A stretch of DNA of 64,000 nucleotides from Stenocarpella maydis. Its lineage: Eukaryota; Ascomycota; Sordariomycetes; Diaporthales; Diaporthaceae. The position numbers were made by a program, and so were the translations under genes. Of the stretch, positions 10,052-22,161 are shown piece after piece. Each line of letters opens with the position of its first letter. Position 1 is the first letter of the stretch. The stretch is from positions 1,210,158 to 1,274,157 of the forward strand of contig NQMI01000001.1 of assembly GCA_002270565.1 (NCBI GenBank). The letters run 5' to 3'. Below the pieces are notes generated by a model. The model saw nothing but the letters and a program-made list of their open reading frames with translations, searched no databases and was not told the origin of the DNA.

Positions 10052-11580
10052 GGCGGTCTGGGTTCATGTAAAACGAATCGGACCATGCAACAGCCAGAGG
10101 TGATTCTGCGATGGCACAGCTGTGGAAAGCTTTCCGCAGACGAGTGGTACCAGATCTCGATCAGCCAAGGGGAGAGAGCCAAGGGGGATTTATAGCCAAG
10201 GGGATGACGGCTTCAAACCGCAGGGCCGGCCATATATGTAATTGGTAGCACTGGAGCTCGAGCAGGAACGCTCTTTACCCCTATCGAAGCTGAGAGGCAT
10301 ATGCAGTGGGGGAAAACAACAACACGGTGTGAGGAATGAAGTAGCCAGGAATGCCAGTACAAGTATAGTGACTTGGATCGAGGCTGGTCTTGTCGCTCAG
10401 GGAATGTAGCGATCCCATGTGTGCGAAAACTCACATCCATTCCGGCTTACACGTCCGCATACTAGAAGGGAGGGGGCGGTGTCTTGGTTTCGGAATGCAG
10501 CAAGACACTCCTCGTTCCGCGTATGATGTGCATACAAACGAACTGAGGTTAGGAAACGACAGCCGGGGACGCATGCGCCTGCCTCCGTCCCTCAGGGTAC
10601 GTCAGAGGTGCAGGAGAGTCAGGAGTAACTGCACCCCCTGCCGAACGTTGATTCCTTTTTCTCTCCCCGATATGTCATATTGAAGAGCTAGAGTCAAACG
10701 CAAAGCTGGCGAGGCTCGAGCCGCGAAGCACGGACGGCCGTCAGGAAGAAGCAACTGATAGCGAAGGGGCCTTGGCTAGGTCAGAAAAGTGAGAGAAGAA
10801 CCGTGTGAATAAACAACCAGTACAGGAAAACAGCAGGTCAAAAAGTGATAGAAGCCCATGATTAACTGTTCACTCACCAAGATCACCGGATACAGCAGGA
10901 TGAAAAGTCCCGGGCACTGGCGAGATCAAGCTCCAGCTTGACTCTAGCTTATTAACGCCAAGCTGCACAGCGTTGTTTATCCGTTGCTCTTGTTCTCTCA
11001 CTGCCTCGCCCATCTGGGGGCTCAGCCGCGCCGTCTGGGGCTTTGGAAAGCGGCACTGCCAGACTTCTAGGCCAGCATGCTCTCCCTTTGAGGGAGGGGT
11101 CAACCGCAGCTTGAGCGAACGCTGATCTTGGTCGAAGCCCCCCCCCAGACCCCGACCGAGCGCCGAGACATCGATCCATCCATCACTTGGGCGACCAGCA
11201 CTGCTCAATGGCGGGATCGCGGTTGTTGGAGCGCACGAAGGGGCTGACTACACGGCACCAAAGCAGTGTCGATCTCCCGCCTGCATATCGGACTCTCTGC
11301 TCCGCCAAAACGGCGATAGCTGTCCACTCTGTGGTCCTCGACCGTTGTTTACAGGCCTCCTCGGTCTAAAATGACGAGTCGGCTTGCAGGCGCTCTGGCT
11401 ACAACAGCGGCAGCGCTCCCAATACCTCCTCAGCAGAGCTCAGACATCACCTGTCAACATGACAAGACACCTCAGCTGACGACGTACTCGGTGATCTCAT
11501 GCTTTGGTCCAGAGGCGGCCAGACATGGGAGGCGGAACGGTAGAATAGAAGAAGAGAGATACCCCAGGTCCAACAAAAAC

Positions 11581-11652
11581 AGAGCAAGAAAGACAAACAG
11601 AGCAAGAAAGACAAACAGAGCAAGAAAGACAAACAGAGCAAGAAAGACCCAG
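11581..11652. repeat. 18-bp tandem repeat, four copies
   Basis: AGAGCAAGAAAGACAAAC occurs three times exactly and a fourth time ending in CCAG. It is purine-rich on the plus strand. No gene overlaps it convincingly. Confidence 0.9.
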
Positions 11653-11901
11653 ACTGGGCTGGCCCGCCTGTGTCTGGTGTTCACTCGTCACAGGGCCGGC
11701 ACCCACACCCGCAAGGTGGATGGCATGCATCGAGCTACGCCGCGTGTGATATGTCTTGCAGAAAGTGGCATGCCGTTTCCACCCCCCTCCGCTAGCGAGG
11801 AACACGAGCCGATTGGGTGCGAAGTTTGCAACTGCCAGAAGAAAGTGAATATGATAGACCAAGTGCTTACACAGTATTCGCGACGACATCGGGGGGGGGG
11901 G

Positions 11902-11940
11902 NNNNNNNNNNNNNNNNNNNNNNNNNNNNNNNNNNNNNNN
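11902..11940. other. Assembly gap (run of N)
   Basis: Thirty-nine N follow a run of eleven G. The true length and content are unknown, and frames crossing it are meaningless. Confidence 0.95.
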
Positions 11941-13809
11941 GAGGGTAGAGGTTGATAGTTGCAGCAGCCATGCCGTAGACCCAGCATCTTGAACGAGTGG
12001 ACCGAGAAAGAAGGGCTAGCATGTGCATGCAGAGAGGCTGGCCTGCATCAATCCATTCTCCATTATCGCTGTCGGTGGCGGCCGCCTCTTGTTCTTGTGC
12101 GCGGGAGCCCGGTGTGACTAGTCAGTAATTATTCGCTGGGTCTCAAGAGCTCGCCGCCTTCCCCCCCGAAAAAGCAGGCTGAGTCCCTACGTGTCGATTC
12201 TGCTGCATCCTGCAGGTCCTGCCCGGCAGGTGGCTACAGGATCGGGGACGCCCAGTGAATCATGTCACGCGTGACCTATGTTTGCCTTGATTGCGGCCTC
12301 GTGTGTTTGCTTGGAGGGCGTCGAGGTGCGCATCGGCGGGCCACGTGTATGGCGATGAGCCTAACAGGTCCTGGTTCGTTTGAAGGCACAATCGGCCCTC
12401 GACCGTCGGCATGAAGCAGGAGAAGGCTTCCTCGGTCCTGGATTCAGATGATCCCTCCGAGAACCTTCTCTTCCGCACGCACTGGTTCGCGTATGCAAGG
12501 GCTGCTTCGATACAAGATAGACGGATGCAGGTGTGCAACCTGCTATGTTTGACGACCAGGGAAGTCCTACGCGGTCTGCAGATCGCCTGCGAGCTACTGC
12601 AGACCACCTCTCGTCCCGCCGTGCTCCCCGGCTCAGCATCAATATAGATGCAGGCTGACTAAAGCTGCAGGGAAAATGGATGCACCCACGTCCCTGAGCG
12701 TGGTCTATGGCCTCATATAGTGGCTTCCTGGATCTAACCTGCAGCTCCGGCCGCGTGGTCACAGCCTGCCAAGCCCGCTCAAAGTCCGGACTGGCGGCGA
12801 GATCTGTCTGTTGAGCAACACCGGTCGGGCGAAGAAGCAGGCTCGAGGCTCATGCAGTGATGCTCCAAACATAGAAACATGCACAAGCCCGCGAGGACCC
12901 AGTGCTATGCGAAAGAGCGTATAGAAGGGACGAGAAAGATGTGTCTGGGTAGCGACCGTGTTGTCGTTGTCGCCGCTTTTCTTGCGATGTTGTATAGGGA
13001 CCTTGTTTCGTGAGACAAAAGAGGGTGACCACTTGGAGGTGAGGTCCGGCCGGAAACCCGTGGGAGCCTGTCACCGACTTCCAGCAGAAGCAACCCCTCA
13101 GGAGAAGCAGGGGGTTGTCAGAAAAAGACGAGGGCTTGAGTTTCCCGATTCGAATTGCTGTGGTTAGGAGACAGTATCGGTGTCCGTCTGTTCCCTGCAC
13201 GGAATAATTCCGACTGCTGGCGGCAGGAACAAGGTCTTCCCAGCCATAAATCCCGCGCGTTTGCCCCAAATGTCGATATTGCTTCTGGAAGACATGGAGG
13301 AGTACATTTACTGCTGGTGATGTAACTGGGTTTTCCTAGGTGCCACCGGTGCGCGGGTGATGGGAGGTGTTGGTCTCTTTCCTGCCAAGAGAATGGAGGC
13401 GTCAGCCGGACGCACTCCTGGTCTTGCGGTCAAGGACCGATGCCATCCTGTTTACTTGTTGAAGTGAGCCGAACGCGCCCTGAGGGTAGATCATTATTAT
13501 TGTATTACGGGTCTATCGAACCCTCGGCTCTATTACGTATGTGCTCTTGTCCGCAGCATCTACAGATCGAAGTGAATCGATCAGAGCTGCCTGAATTTCT
13601 TTCTATTCCTTGTCCCAAGTCTGTCGCAGTCATGTAAAACGAAGTCCCCCAAGTCAAGTCGTTCGTATCATCCTTGATTCTTCATCGCGTGAAATCGTCG
13701 TCCGTGATGAAGATGAAAACAAAATGCAGACCATGAACGCCGTGCAATGCTAGTAATGTTCCCACTCCAGAGAGAGTAGGGCCGAACAAGGATTCCCAAG
13801 ATTTATCCC

Positions 13810-16716
13810 TCACACGTCCGTCTGGTCGTGACCCGCAAAAACGTACTGCGGGCTGATGCGGACGTCCCTCTCCGCTCTCCTCGCCTCTCTCCTGGGGCTC
13901 AACGTGCCTGTTCCGAGACTCGGCGCCCCAGCCCCCCGTGGACTCATCAGTCTCGCACCCTCTCCCCTAGATGCGCCACGGGATTCAGTGAATCTGCGGA
14001 CCTTCCGCACACTAAGCCTATCGTCTCTGGCGCCCGCACCGCCAATGCTGAAAACCCATCGCGGCTTCACTTCGTCCCTCCTGTCGACACCAAGTTTTCC
14101 AACCAGTGTAGTCTTGTTCCTGATCATGCCTTGGAATGCTTCATCGCTCATCAGGTCATCGTTTGCAACGTAACTGATGATCTCAGCGAGGCAGGTAACC
14201 TTGTGAGGCAGGCGGAATTGCTTCCTTCTTGGGAGGAGCATCACCAGTGCAAGCCAGTACAGCACGAGGAGGGCCAGTGTCAGAGCGAAGAGTGGGATCT
14301 GAGGATAGATCCGCACGATATGGTCTTCTGCAGTGAGTGCCATGAACATGCCTCCCGCAAAGATGGGCAAGAATACGAAGAGCGTCGAGAAGAGTGAGAT
14401 ATAGGCTAGGCGCCAGTGTCCGTTTTTCAAAGCATGCCACGCGCCCTGGAACGGGTAGCAGGATGCGTAATCAGCTAGAACAGACGCCTCCGGGAGGGCG
14501 CCTCCGGAAGGTGGTTTGCTAAGCTCGCCCCAGGGTTGGAGAATGCGCAGATTAAGGTCGATATCCTGGAAGAACATGAACAGGACGAGTCCCAGTAGTG
14601 CCGGGATAAAGCTGTAGAGGAAGTCTGCTGCCGAGAATGCGCCTTGTACGGGCGCTGCCGAAAGACGGGGAAGGAACCCATTGGTAATTCTAGTCTTTGG
14701 TATGAAAGAAACCACGAAGACGGCCAACACGAGGAGCATGCCCAAAGAGATGGAGCAAAACAGCGAGAGGTTGCTCAGACATCGGGGTATGTACCGGTAG
14801 CGGACGGTTGGTATGTCTGGCGAGGCATAGCCGATTTCATCCCAAAGATCGTTTCGTCTCTGGGCTTTGCGTTCCGCTGGCGTGAGCTTCTCCTGGGCAT
14901 GGGCTGAGCCCTTCTCCTCGAAAGTTTCCCTGAAAAGTGCAGGCGAGCCCCATGCGTCCTGATAGCTTCCAGATCCCAAGGCATACCATAAATCGTGTTC
15001 CTTGTTGTGTTCCGACGAAGTCCAGTACGCGAGCAGGTCAGTCCTCCTGTCCGCCAAGACGTGCTTCATGTCATCTCTGGAAGCAAGTGTCTCTGTGCCC
15101 TTGTACTCTGCCAGGGTGTCACTTTGAGAGACAATAGCGATGACGTCCGCGATCGACCTCGGATCCCACATGACTCCTGTCTTGCCCTTCAGCCACCTAG
15201 TGAGCTCAATGACAACTGCCGCGCCTAGCAGTATGTAAAGTGCCACCAACGTCCAGGCAACACCCTGAACTGTCGCCCACCGCCAGCGTCTGTCCACATA
15301 AATGACGGTAAATAGACAGCTCTGCAGCGGGAGAGTGATGTTCATGACCCAAGTTATGAGCAATGGCACCTTTACATCCCATGTACCCACCAGCTGTGGG
15401 CAAAAAAATGACGTGGGGTAAAGATCGTCAAAGATGGCGTCCAGGCGTCCCTTTTTCTCGGCCGAAGCCAATCTCGAATAAGGGCGTATGCGAATCATGG
15501 CGGTGGCGATGGCCTGAGCATAGAGAAGGATGATGGCGCCTAACATTGATGGGAACACACGGAACAAAAAGTATTGGCCGCCATCTATGGAGCCAGTGTA
15601 GTCCCAAAGCCCTCGGGACTGCGCCGAATAGACGGCGCAGAATATCAGAGCGCCAACCATCAGGATACACAGAATCAGCAATGTTATCATAGATGCTGGT
15701 CGCAGAATGCTGGGCTTGAAGACCAGTTTTGGGTTGATTCTCTCTCGACCGTCGGTCATGAGCTCTGGCTCAATGGGCCGCCATGCCTCCGGTGCTGACT
15801 GAGCTGGTTGGGCGGCCGTGTTTGTATTGGCGTCTCTGACCAAGGTCGACATCGAAGAATGATGAGAAGCTGGCCTGAGGTCGGGAGCCGCAAGAAGTGG
15901 TGCGCTCTGTTCCTCATTGGGGCCCGTCAAGTTCCGCGACCGAGAAGAGGCGGGCATGTGAGCGTCCTGATGCTGGCCGTACCCCGGATCATGGCCGGAG
16001 CTCATAGATGACACATTTGACTGCCCTTGTTGCTCCCGGGTCATGGCTTCCAACGCATACTGTATGTAGGGGGTATCGTCGACGCCTGGCGTAACGCGGG
16101 CGGCCTCAAGGGCCAGCTGGTCCCGGAATATCTCAGCTGGCCTGCCCGCAATTGGGACAACAGGAATTGAGCGACGTCGTTGGGCCTCGGCAATCACGCG
16201 CAGCTGCTCTGGCGTCAGCTGTGGCTGCGAGATTGGCCGCGAGGGCTGTCCAGTCTGGTTTGCCATGGCGTGGGGCACGAGAGGAGGTCGCCCGTAGAGC
16301 CGCTGTGGACCGTAGATCTCTGGCGAGGAATGAGAAGGCGACGAAGAAGACAAGCTGGGGGCGTGGGGTGAGAGGGTTGGTTGAGGTGAGAGGGATGCTT
16401 GGTCGAGTGAGGCATATTCCACGTTGTCTATCGGGCCATGGTGGTGAGAGGTGGCAGGCAGTCTAGTCGAGGTGGAAGTTGCTGCTCGTGTGAGGATGTA
16501 TCGATGCGCAGCTTGAGAGGCTGTAAGGGCAAACGAGTGTGAGTCAAGTTGGGCGTCGTGAATGGCTCGGTCCGGTTGGTTGGTTGGTTGGTTGGTTGGT
16601 GGGTAGGAAGGTGAGGAAAGGACGAGAGGAATAAAGCAGGAAGTAGCTGGTGGGAGGGGGGGGGTAAACTTACGAGGTGGCTCCACGTCGTCGAAGTTCA
16701 GGTTTTGAAAGTTCAT
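13810..16716 (-). CDS. DUF3433-type multi-pass membrane protein (Neurospora Spray-like)
   Basis: About 917 residues from two exons, 16674-16716 and 13810-16520, joined across a GT-AG intron of 153 bases. The unspliced frame is also open but would insert an unlikely Pro/Thr/Asn tract, so splicing is preferred. The N-terminal 250 residues are polar and Ser/Pro-rich. Hydrophobic spans begin near residue 288 (MITLLILCILMVGALIFCAV), and two similar halves follow, each with several spans (for example GMLLVLAVFVVSFIP and FALTLALLVLYWLALVMLLP), matching the duplicated DUF3433 layout. The C-terminal tail is basic and Ser/Arg-rich. In Neurospora crassa a protein of this type (Spray) is linked from memory to calcium-dependent hyphal growth, so a membrane role in hyphal polarity is an inference. 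It appears complete. Confidence 0.85.
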   Translation of the reverse strand: MNFQNLNFDDVEPPRKFTPPLPPATSCFIPLVLSSPSYPPTNQPTNQPDRAIHDAQLDSHSFALTASQAAHRYILTRAATSTSTRLPATSHHHGPIDNVEYASLDQASLSPQPTLSPHAPSLSSSSPSHSSPEIYGPQRLYGRPPLVPHAMANQTGQPSRPISQPQLTPEQLRVIAEAQRRRSIPVVPIAGRPAEIFRDQLALEAARVTPGVDDTPYIQYALEAMTREQQGQSNVSSMSSGHDPGYGQHQDAHMPASSRSRNLTGPNEEQSAPLLAAPDLRPASHHSSMSTLVRDANTNTAAQPAQSAPEAWRPIEPELMTDGRERINPKLVFKPSILRPASMITLLILCILMVGALIFCAVYSAQSRGLWDYTGSIDGGQYFLFRVFPSMLGAIILLYAQAIATAMIRIRPYSRLASAEKKGRLDAIFDDLYPTSFFCPQLVGTWDVKVPLLITWVMNITLPLQSCLFTVIYVDRRWRWATVQGVAWTLVALYILLGAAVVIELTRWLKGKTGVMWDPRSIADVIAIVSQSDTLAEYKGTETLASRDDMKHVLADRRTDLLAYWTSSEHNKEHDLWYALGSGSYQDAWGSPALFRETFEEKGSAHAQEKLTPAERKAQRRNDLWDEIGYASPDIPTVRYRYIPRCLSNLSLFCSISLGMLLVLAVFVVSFIPKTRITNGFLPRLSAAPVQGAFSAADFLYSFIPALLGLVLFMFFQDIDLNLRILQPWGELSKPPSGGALPEASVLADYASCYPFQGAWHALKNGHWRLAYISLFSTLFVFLPIFAGGMFMALTAEDHIVRIYPQIPLFALTLALLVLYWLALVMLLPRRKQFRLPHKVTCLAEIISYVANDDLMSDEAFQGMIRNKTTLVGKLGVDRRDEVKPRWVFSIGGAGARDDRLSVRKVRRFTESRGASRGEGARLMSPRGAGAPSLGTGTLSPRREARRAERDVRISPQYVFAGHDQTDV
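16574..16600. repeat. GGTT microsatellite in an intron
   Basis: GGTT repeats more than six times within the single intron of the DUF3433 gene (AACC on the coding strand). Confidence 0.9.
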
Positions 16717-18767
16717 GCTTCGCGCCTTGCAGATGTCATGACGGGGCGTTGTTTAGGCGATGATCCAATGCGTTGCGTGTGTGTGGATGTGTGGAGGGTG
16801 TGCTGGGCAGGGCAGAAAACACGAGCATCCACTCGGGAGCAATGCTGGCCCAATTGCTGGCGGGGTATGCAATGCAGGTCAGGGAAGGGTGCATGCTACG
16901 TGATGCAGCTGGTGAGATATGGTTGGCGACAGCCCGGCGCTGGGGGCCAGCTAAGAGGTGAGGTGGACCACGCCTCGCACGCCGGAGCGTGCCAGGAAGG
17001 CCAAGGAGGCTGGGTTGAGCGGTGGATGCGATGTGTTGAATGACAGGTGGTTGGGATAGTGGGGAGTGACCGCAACACCAGCCACCCATTTGCAGCCCAG
17101 GCCCTCCTGGCAACATTGAACCCTGGGGATCATGCACGAGCCCGCGCCAGAGCCCGTCATGGTGTATACTGTGTACGGACGTACTGAAAACAGCGGATTA
17201 CCTCGTCCTTTATTCATCATGTCACCTTCTCCTGCCCATCTTCGCGACCTGAGGGACGTGCGCCGGGATGCGTTCCTGAGCCAGATCGAGCAACCAGTGG
17301 GGCACATCCGAGGTCAACGCCTGAGGTCAACAGTGACTTCATTGAGGATGATGCGAACCCAATCGCCCCACCAGCCACACCTGGAGCTCAAGCTCAAGCT
17401 TGTGCTTGGAGCTATCGACTCGTCCGTAGCGCTGGTCTGTGCGGCCCCAGCCGTCTGGGGATACCTCGACTAGGTGCTAGTGTAGGTACGGATCACCAGT
17501 TGACATACTAGTAGTAACGGACATGATGTGGGGCAATGGCATCTGGAACCACTGCATTCAGGGTCCAAGCCTGGACTTGAAAGCACCTCTCGTGCTACAC
17601 TATAGCGAAGAAGCCGGGATAATTGGATAATGAGCTTTGAAGCAGGTAATGTTGGTGGCAACACGTCGGGGTCCATTTGCCTAGGTACTCTTGCAGAACT
17701 TGATCGAAGGTATAAATCCGACTCTGCTCACCAATGTAGTGTAGCCTTCCTCAAATTGGGCGGTTGGTAGAAGTTTCAGTATTTCTTTGTTCTTAGAAAT
17801 TATTGCCATCCACACAGTACTGTACTAATACTGCACCCCTTCTCTAGCTCGTCCCAGTCACATTCGCAGGCCTGTTACTTCTGTCACCATGAGCTCCAGA
17901 AGCGTTTTGGAACACTCAGGTATATGACCATGTTGGCGACATTGGTGGTAAGAGAGGTGACAACCCATTCTATTATGTACTAGCTGGGAAAGGGTGTTAG
18001 GCAGTAATCAAAGACGTCGCACTCAAACATATATATATATTGAAATAGTCTCAGACCCTGTGAGCGTGTCCTGCTGGAAAAAAGGGGCTGCGCAAACATC
18101 CCATGATACCTTAACAATTTGACATGACAAGTCTCGCCATATCTCAGGTGGTCCAATCCCCAAACTGGCTATGTAGCTGCCCAGTCACATTCACCTTTCC
18201 GGATGTACACATGGGGATATCATAACGATAGTCTGGCAGAAGACAAGTCGCGGTGATATACTACAGCAAAGGTGTACGCACTGGTCTTCGCTCTTGATCC
18301 TAGCGGCCAGCCCAAGTCTGGGAAGTGAGGTGAGAACTGTGGACGCACGAAACGGAAAGGCCAGAACGATCCTTTCACTAGAACCTGCCACCAGGGCCAG
18401 CTGCATGTGCTCAAATCAATCAAACGCCTGTACATCCTCAGGCCTCGCACTGGCCTGAACAAACTCTACATAACGCCACCCGATAGCTCGCTCTTTTATC
18501 AGCAGGGCAAGGTGATGCAATGTGCCGGGGACTCTGAGGCCCGCCAACGAACCGGACGGGAGCGACTCCAGAGAGACTGCTTCATTGTGTGAAGTGGCAT
18601 GCATTCTAATCAGTGGACTCGTTGTCCAAGCCTAGCATAAACACTTCAAGACAGTATATACACTGAAGATGATCGGCCGAGAGAGACCCAATTAGGGGCT
18701 GACGAGGAAAAAATGCCCCAAGGGTTGATTCCCAACGCCTCGTAGAACAAGTCTCGGCCTTTCTTCT
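16717..18767. other. Intergenic region between the DUF3433 and PIG-S genes
   Basis: The left part should hold the promoter of the DUF3433 gene and the right part the 3' flank of the PIG-S gene. Short frames on both strands have no recognisable domain. I see no repeat or RNA gene. Confidence 0.45.
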
Positions 18768-20572
18768 TCATTCATCTTTCTTGGCCCTTCCGCTCTCGGC
18801 CTTCTCCCGCCTTCTTCTTTTCCAAGCAGCCAGCTCATGCAGCAGGCCCATAACCAGCGGCACGCCAACCGGCCCCAGGAGTGGCAGATAGACGGCGATC
18901 TTGTGCTCATCTGGGAAGTAAAGCTGGCCGACCATGCTCTTCTCGAAGAAGGCCTTTTCGGCCGCGGCCTCTGCGACTTGTGCGTGGATAAGCCCTCCAG
19001 GGGCGCCCAGGTTCTCACAGGCCAGCCGGAGATGCCGGATCGTAGTGCTAACGCCGTCGGCCACGGACTGCGGGATCGACATGGATGGGAGAGCAAGGGT
19101 CAGGCGGGCAAGCGCTCCCAGAGTGCTAGAAGCACGGAGGAGGAGATCTGCAGAGCGGATGCGAGAGAGAGTAGAGAGGCGCAGGGGCAAAGACCCGGAG
19201 GTTGGCGTGCCGAGGAGCGAGAGGAGATGGGTCGTGAAGGTCAGGAGCGGTTGTTTGAGGTCTTGCACCTCGAGGTGAGGCTTGTTACTGCCCAAGTTGA
19301 GGAGATAAACAGTTCCCCATTGCGGGATGAGCCAGGAGTGAGAAGTCTCCGACACTGCGGTCTCGCTTGCATGGGCGTCCTCGTGCATGGGCGGCAGGCC
19401 AATGGTCTGATTCCCAACAAAGACGATAAAGTTGACTGTGGGAGCACCGCCGATGGAGGGCGATAATGGCCACTCGGCAGCATTGATAAAGGAAGAGAGG
19501 TCATCCTTGCTCAGGACCGGAGACTGGACACCGGGGGCGGCGTAAAGCTGGACCTGGGTGTCGATGGTGAAGTTATGGATCGGGCTGAGGACATCCAAGA
19601 CGGGCCTCATGTACTCGTTGATGGCCGAGTCAATGTCCCAGCTACTGGGCGCCGGCCCGTCGGTGAAGAGCGAGAAGGTGAGATGGTACGTAGGCGCGTA
19701 CCTGAGAGAGCGGGTGGTGCGCTTCGCAATTGTGCCGGCGGCGTCGGGGGCTAGGCCCTGAGGCTTGTGCTCGGGTGCGGCGGACGACGTGGACAGCAGG
19801 TAGGATATGATCGTCTGCTCCTCGGCAAAGGTGGAGCGCAGCTCGCTGGCGACGTAGGTGGCCAGTGAGGAGGAGGAGGAGCTTGGGGAAGGGATCGCGT
19901 TCGGCGTATAGGTGATGTCGAGCACGGACTGATATGGGTGAAGCGAGGCGGTGGTCGACTCGCCGGGCTGAAGCCGTATGACAAGGGCAGCCTCTTCGAG
20001 GTTGGCGGAGCCGTTGACAGTGCTTGCACGGGGGTCCAGCTGTAGCCGCAGGTGGTGGCCGGGGAAGTCGTTGAGATCATCGAGGGCGTGCTGGGTCAAG
20101 CGCAACAAGTTCTGGGCTTCTTGGTCTTGCAGCTGACTCGCCTGGATGGAGATGCGGAGGGGGAAGACGGGGCGGCAGGCCTGGATGAGGACGGGGTATA
20201 TAGGTCAGCATGTGTGCCATCTGGCTTTGGCTTTGGGCAGGGTAGGCTGAGGGATGGTGTTGGGCATACCTTTCCCGCAGCCCAGTCCATCATGTCGTCC
20301 AGGGGCAGCCTGGCGCGCGGGATGGTGGTCGTTTTCCACCATATTGGAAGGCCCAGGCAGAGAACTATCAGCCAGAAGGACAGTATGACAAGAGAGCGTC
20401 TGCGAGACTCTGCGGGTTTCTCAGGGGGAGGTTCCTTGCGGCGGGAGGTGGTGTTGTCGGCAGGCCCTCCAGACACGACAGAGACGGCAGTGGGCGGTGT
20501 GGCTGATGCATCTGCCCGCGCAGGATGGACTTCGGCAGCCATATCGACGTCATGTGCAGATATGGCAGACAT
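18768..20572 (-). CDS. GPI17: GPI transamidase subunit PIG-S/Gpi17
   Basis: This is a subunit of the endoplasmic-reticulum GPI transamidase, which attaches preassembled GPI anchors to the C-termini of proteins. Exons 20270-20572 and 18768-20180 join in phase 0 across an 89-base GT-AG intron, giving 571 residues. Residues 61-78 form an N-terminal membrane span followed by LPIWWKTTTIPRARLP, the usual post-membrane signature of the family. A long lumenal domain then includes NFIVFVGNQTIGLP and PQWGTVYLLNLG. A second span lies near 529-552, with a basic cytosolic tail ending AKKDE, a possible ER-retrieval-like lysine end. The start used is the first ATG; one eleven codons later (20542) is also possible. 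Length and topology match the family. Confidence 0.9.
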
Positions 20573-22161
20573 GGCGGCGCTGGCTACACATTATGTCGTG
20601 GTCGTCGTGGATGTGGGTATCGTCATCGACGCCCGGCGTGGAGGTCACGGCACGGAGAGGATGTGGTGAGCTCGAGCAACGGGGCTGCAGGCCGGGCCGG
20701 GCCAGGGGCCAGGGTCAGGGTCCGGGTCCGGGCCCAGGCCTGTGTTGGGGAGATGTGTCATGACACCTTGTGCTGCCCCCTTCCTGCAAGGCATATGCAG
20801 CCAGAGTGTATTCAAGCAGCTTAGCTCTGCATCTACCTTCCCGAAATATCTAGTATCCATATAATCTAACCTATCTACCGGGTGGTAGCTGCTTGGCTAG
20901 CCTTCGGCTTCACATGCGATTCGGCCAGCAGTATTCCATATGGTCTACGTTGTATCTACTTGTACTAACTATGTATACCTACCTAGTAGGTACTTAGTAT
21001 ACAGTACATAGTATACGTATGTAGGTAGTCCATGGTAGGCCGACACACTGGTAGACCACTGCCCGCGACCATGGATGCCCTCATTGGGAATAGTCCAGGA
21101 AGGCCACGTTCCAAACGTTTCGTCCGCGGAGCAGGTTGAAGGCCTCGGCGGCTGGCCACAAACCAGGGATCCCCCGCATCTTGTGGAGAAGGTTGCAGTG
21201 CCATCAGAAGCTTGGAATCATTTGTTTGTACGGCAGCAGGATACATGGTGAGATGTAGTAGTGTAGACCAAGTACTCCAAGTACCATCTCTCCTCCCGCC
21301 GGCCGAACCGAGGTACATACATGACAGCATCTGAACGCTCCCTCACCTCAAGCTTGCTGTCTTTTACACATGCACATTCGCGCGAGCGCACACACACATG
21401 CGCCGGATCAATTCCCACCGATGGCTTTTCAGGCTGGGCCTACGTCTCAGGCTTGTTTAGAAAACAATACCACCTCCTTCCCCGGCTTTTGCCACATTGC
21501 TGCTGGTTCGTCTCTACTACATCGGGCCACATGCCTTCTTCGGCCTCGTTTCCATTTCCAGTACATACTTGCAGACACACGGGCGCACACTCCGGGCACG
21601 ACTACCTAGAGGTATATACACTGCCGTCTTCCTCGTCCTCCTGCTTGTCCCACCACTCTTCCGTGCGTGGGTGCGCATGACCTCGTTGAATCCACATCTT
21701 GCCGGACCTGGGCGTCACCGCATGTTGCCCCTGGTATACATGTAGCAGAGCTGTGCCTTCCGCGGCCCATACGTCGCTACCGATATATTCCTTTTTTTTT
21801 TTTTCCGGCACCGTTTTTCCTATTTCACGACTATATTCCTCCCCACCCAAGTCGCGCAGACAGGGCCGACGCCAACGCTCACGCCGTGCCCTTACCTCGC
21901 AGGGCCACTGCCAGACCTAGTTACGCTGCAAGCTTCACTGCGAGTCTCATTAAGCTGTCGCCTGCTTGCATACCTGCTTTGTCCTCGCTGCGCCCTATTC
22001 CACAAGGTCCGGGTTTGGCGCAAGGCTCTCACGCACCGGAGGCCAGCTCCCCGAGGGCGTTTGTCCCGAGCTTGCTGCTGCTGTTGGGCTACAACTGACA
22101 GGAAATCCCGAGTGCGCTTGCTGGTGCTATCGACCCCAAGGAGGTGGTGCAGTTCTACAGA
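20573..22161. other. Divergent promoter region of PIG-S and FAT1
   Basis: This 1.6 kb separates two genes transcribed away from each other. It contains a purine-rich GC tract near 20690-20745, an AT-rich stretch with imperfect inverted copies of TACCTACC/GTAGGTAG at about 20960-21030, a poly-T run near 21790 and pyrimidine-rich DNA close to the FAT1 start, as is common in fungal leaders. No gene was recognised. Confidence 0.5.

Larger units (their letters stand above)
10052..13809. other. Long intergenic region with assembly gap
   Basis: No gene could be supported on either strand. It contains an 18-bp minisatellite (11581-11652), a poly-G run followed by N at 11902-11940, and scattered short frames without motifs (such as 12361-12762 minus and 11371-11955 plus, the latter running through the gap). 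The left part should be the promoter of the minus-strand hypothetical gene, the right part the 3' flank of the DUF3433 gene. Confidence 0.45.

Noticed and set aside
11371..11955. Open frame of 194 codons
   Set aside because: It runs through the minisatellite and the N gap, so it is an artefact.
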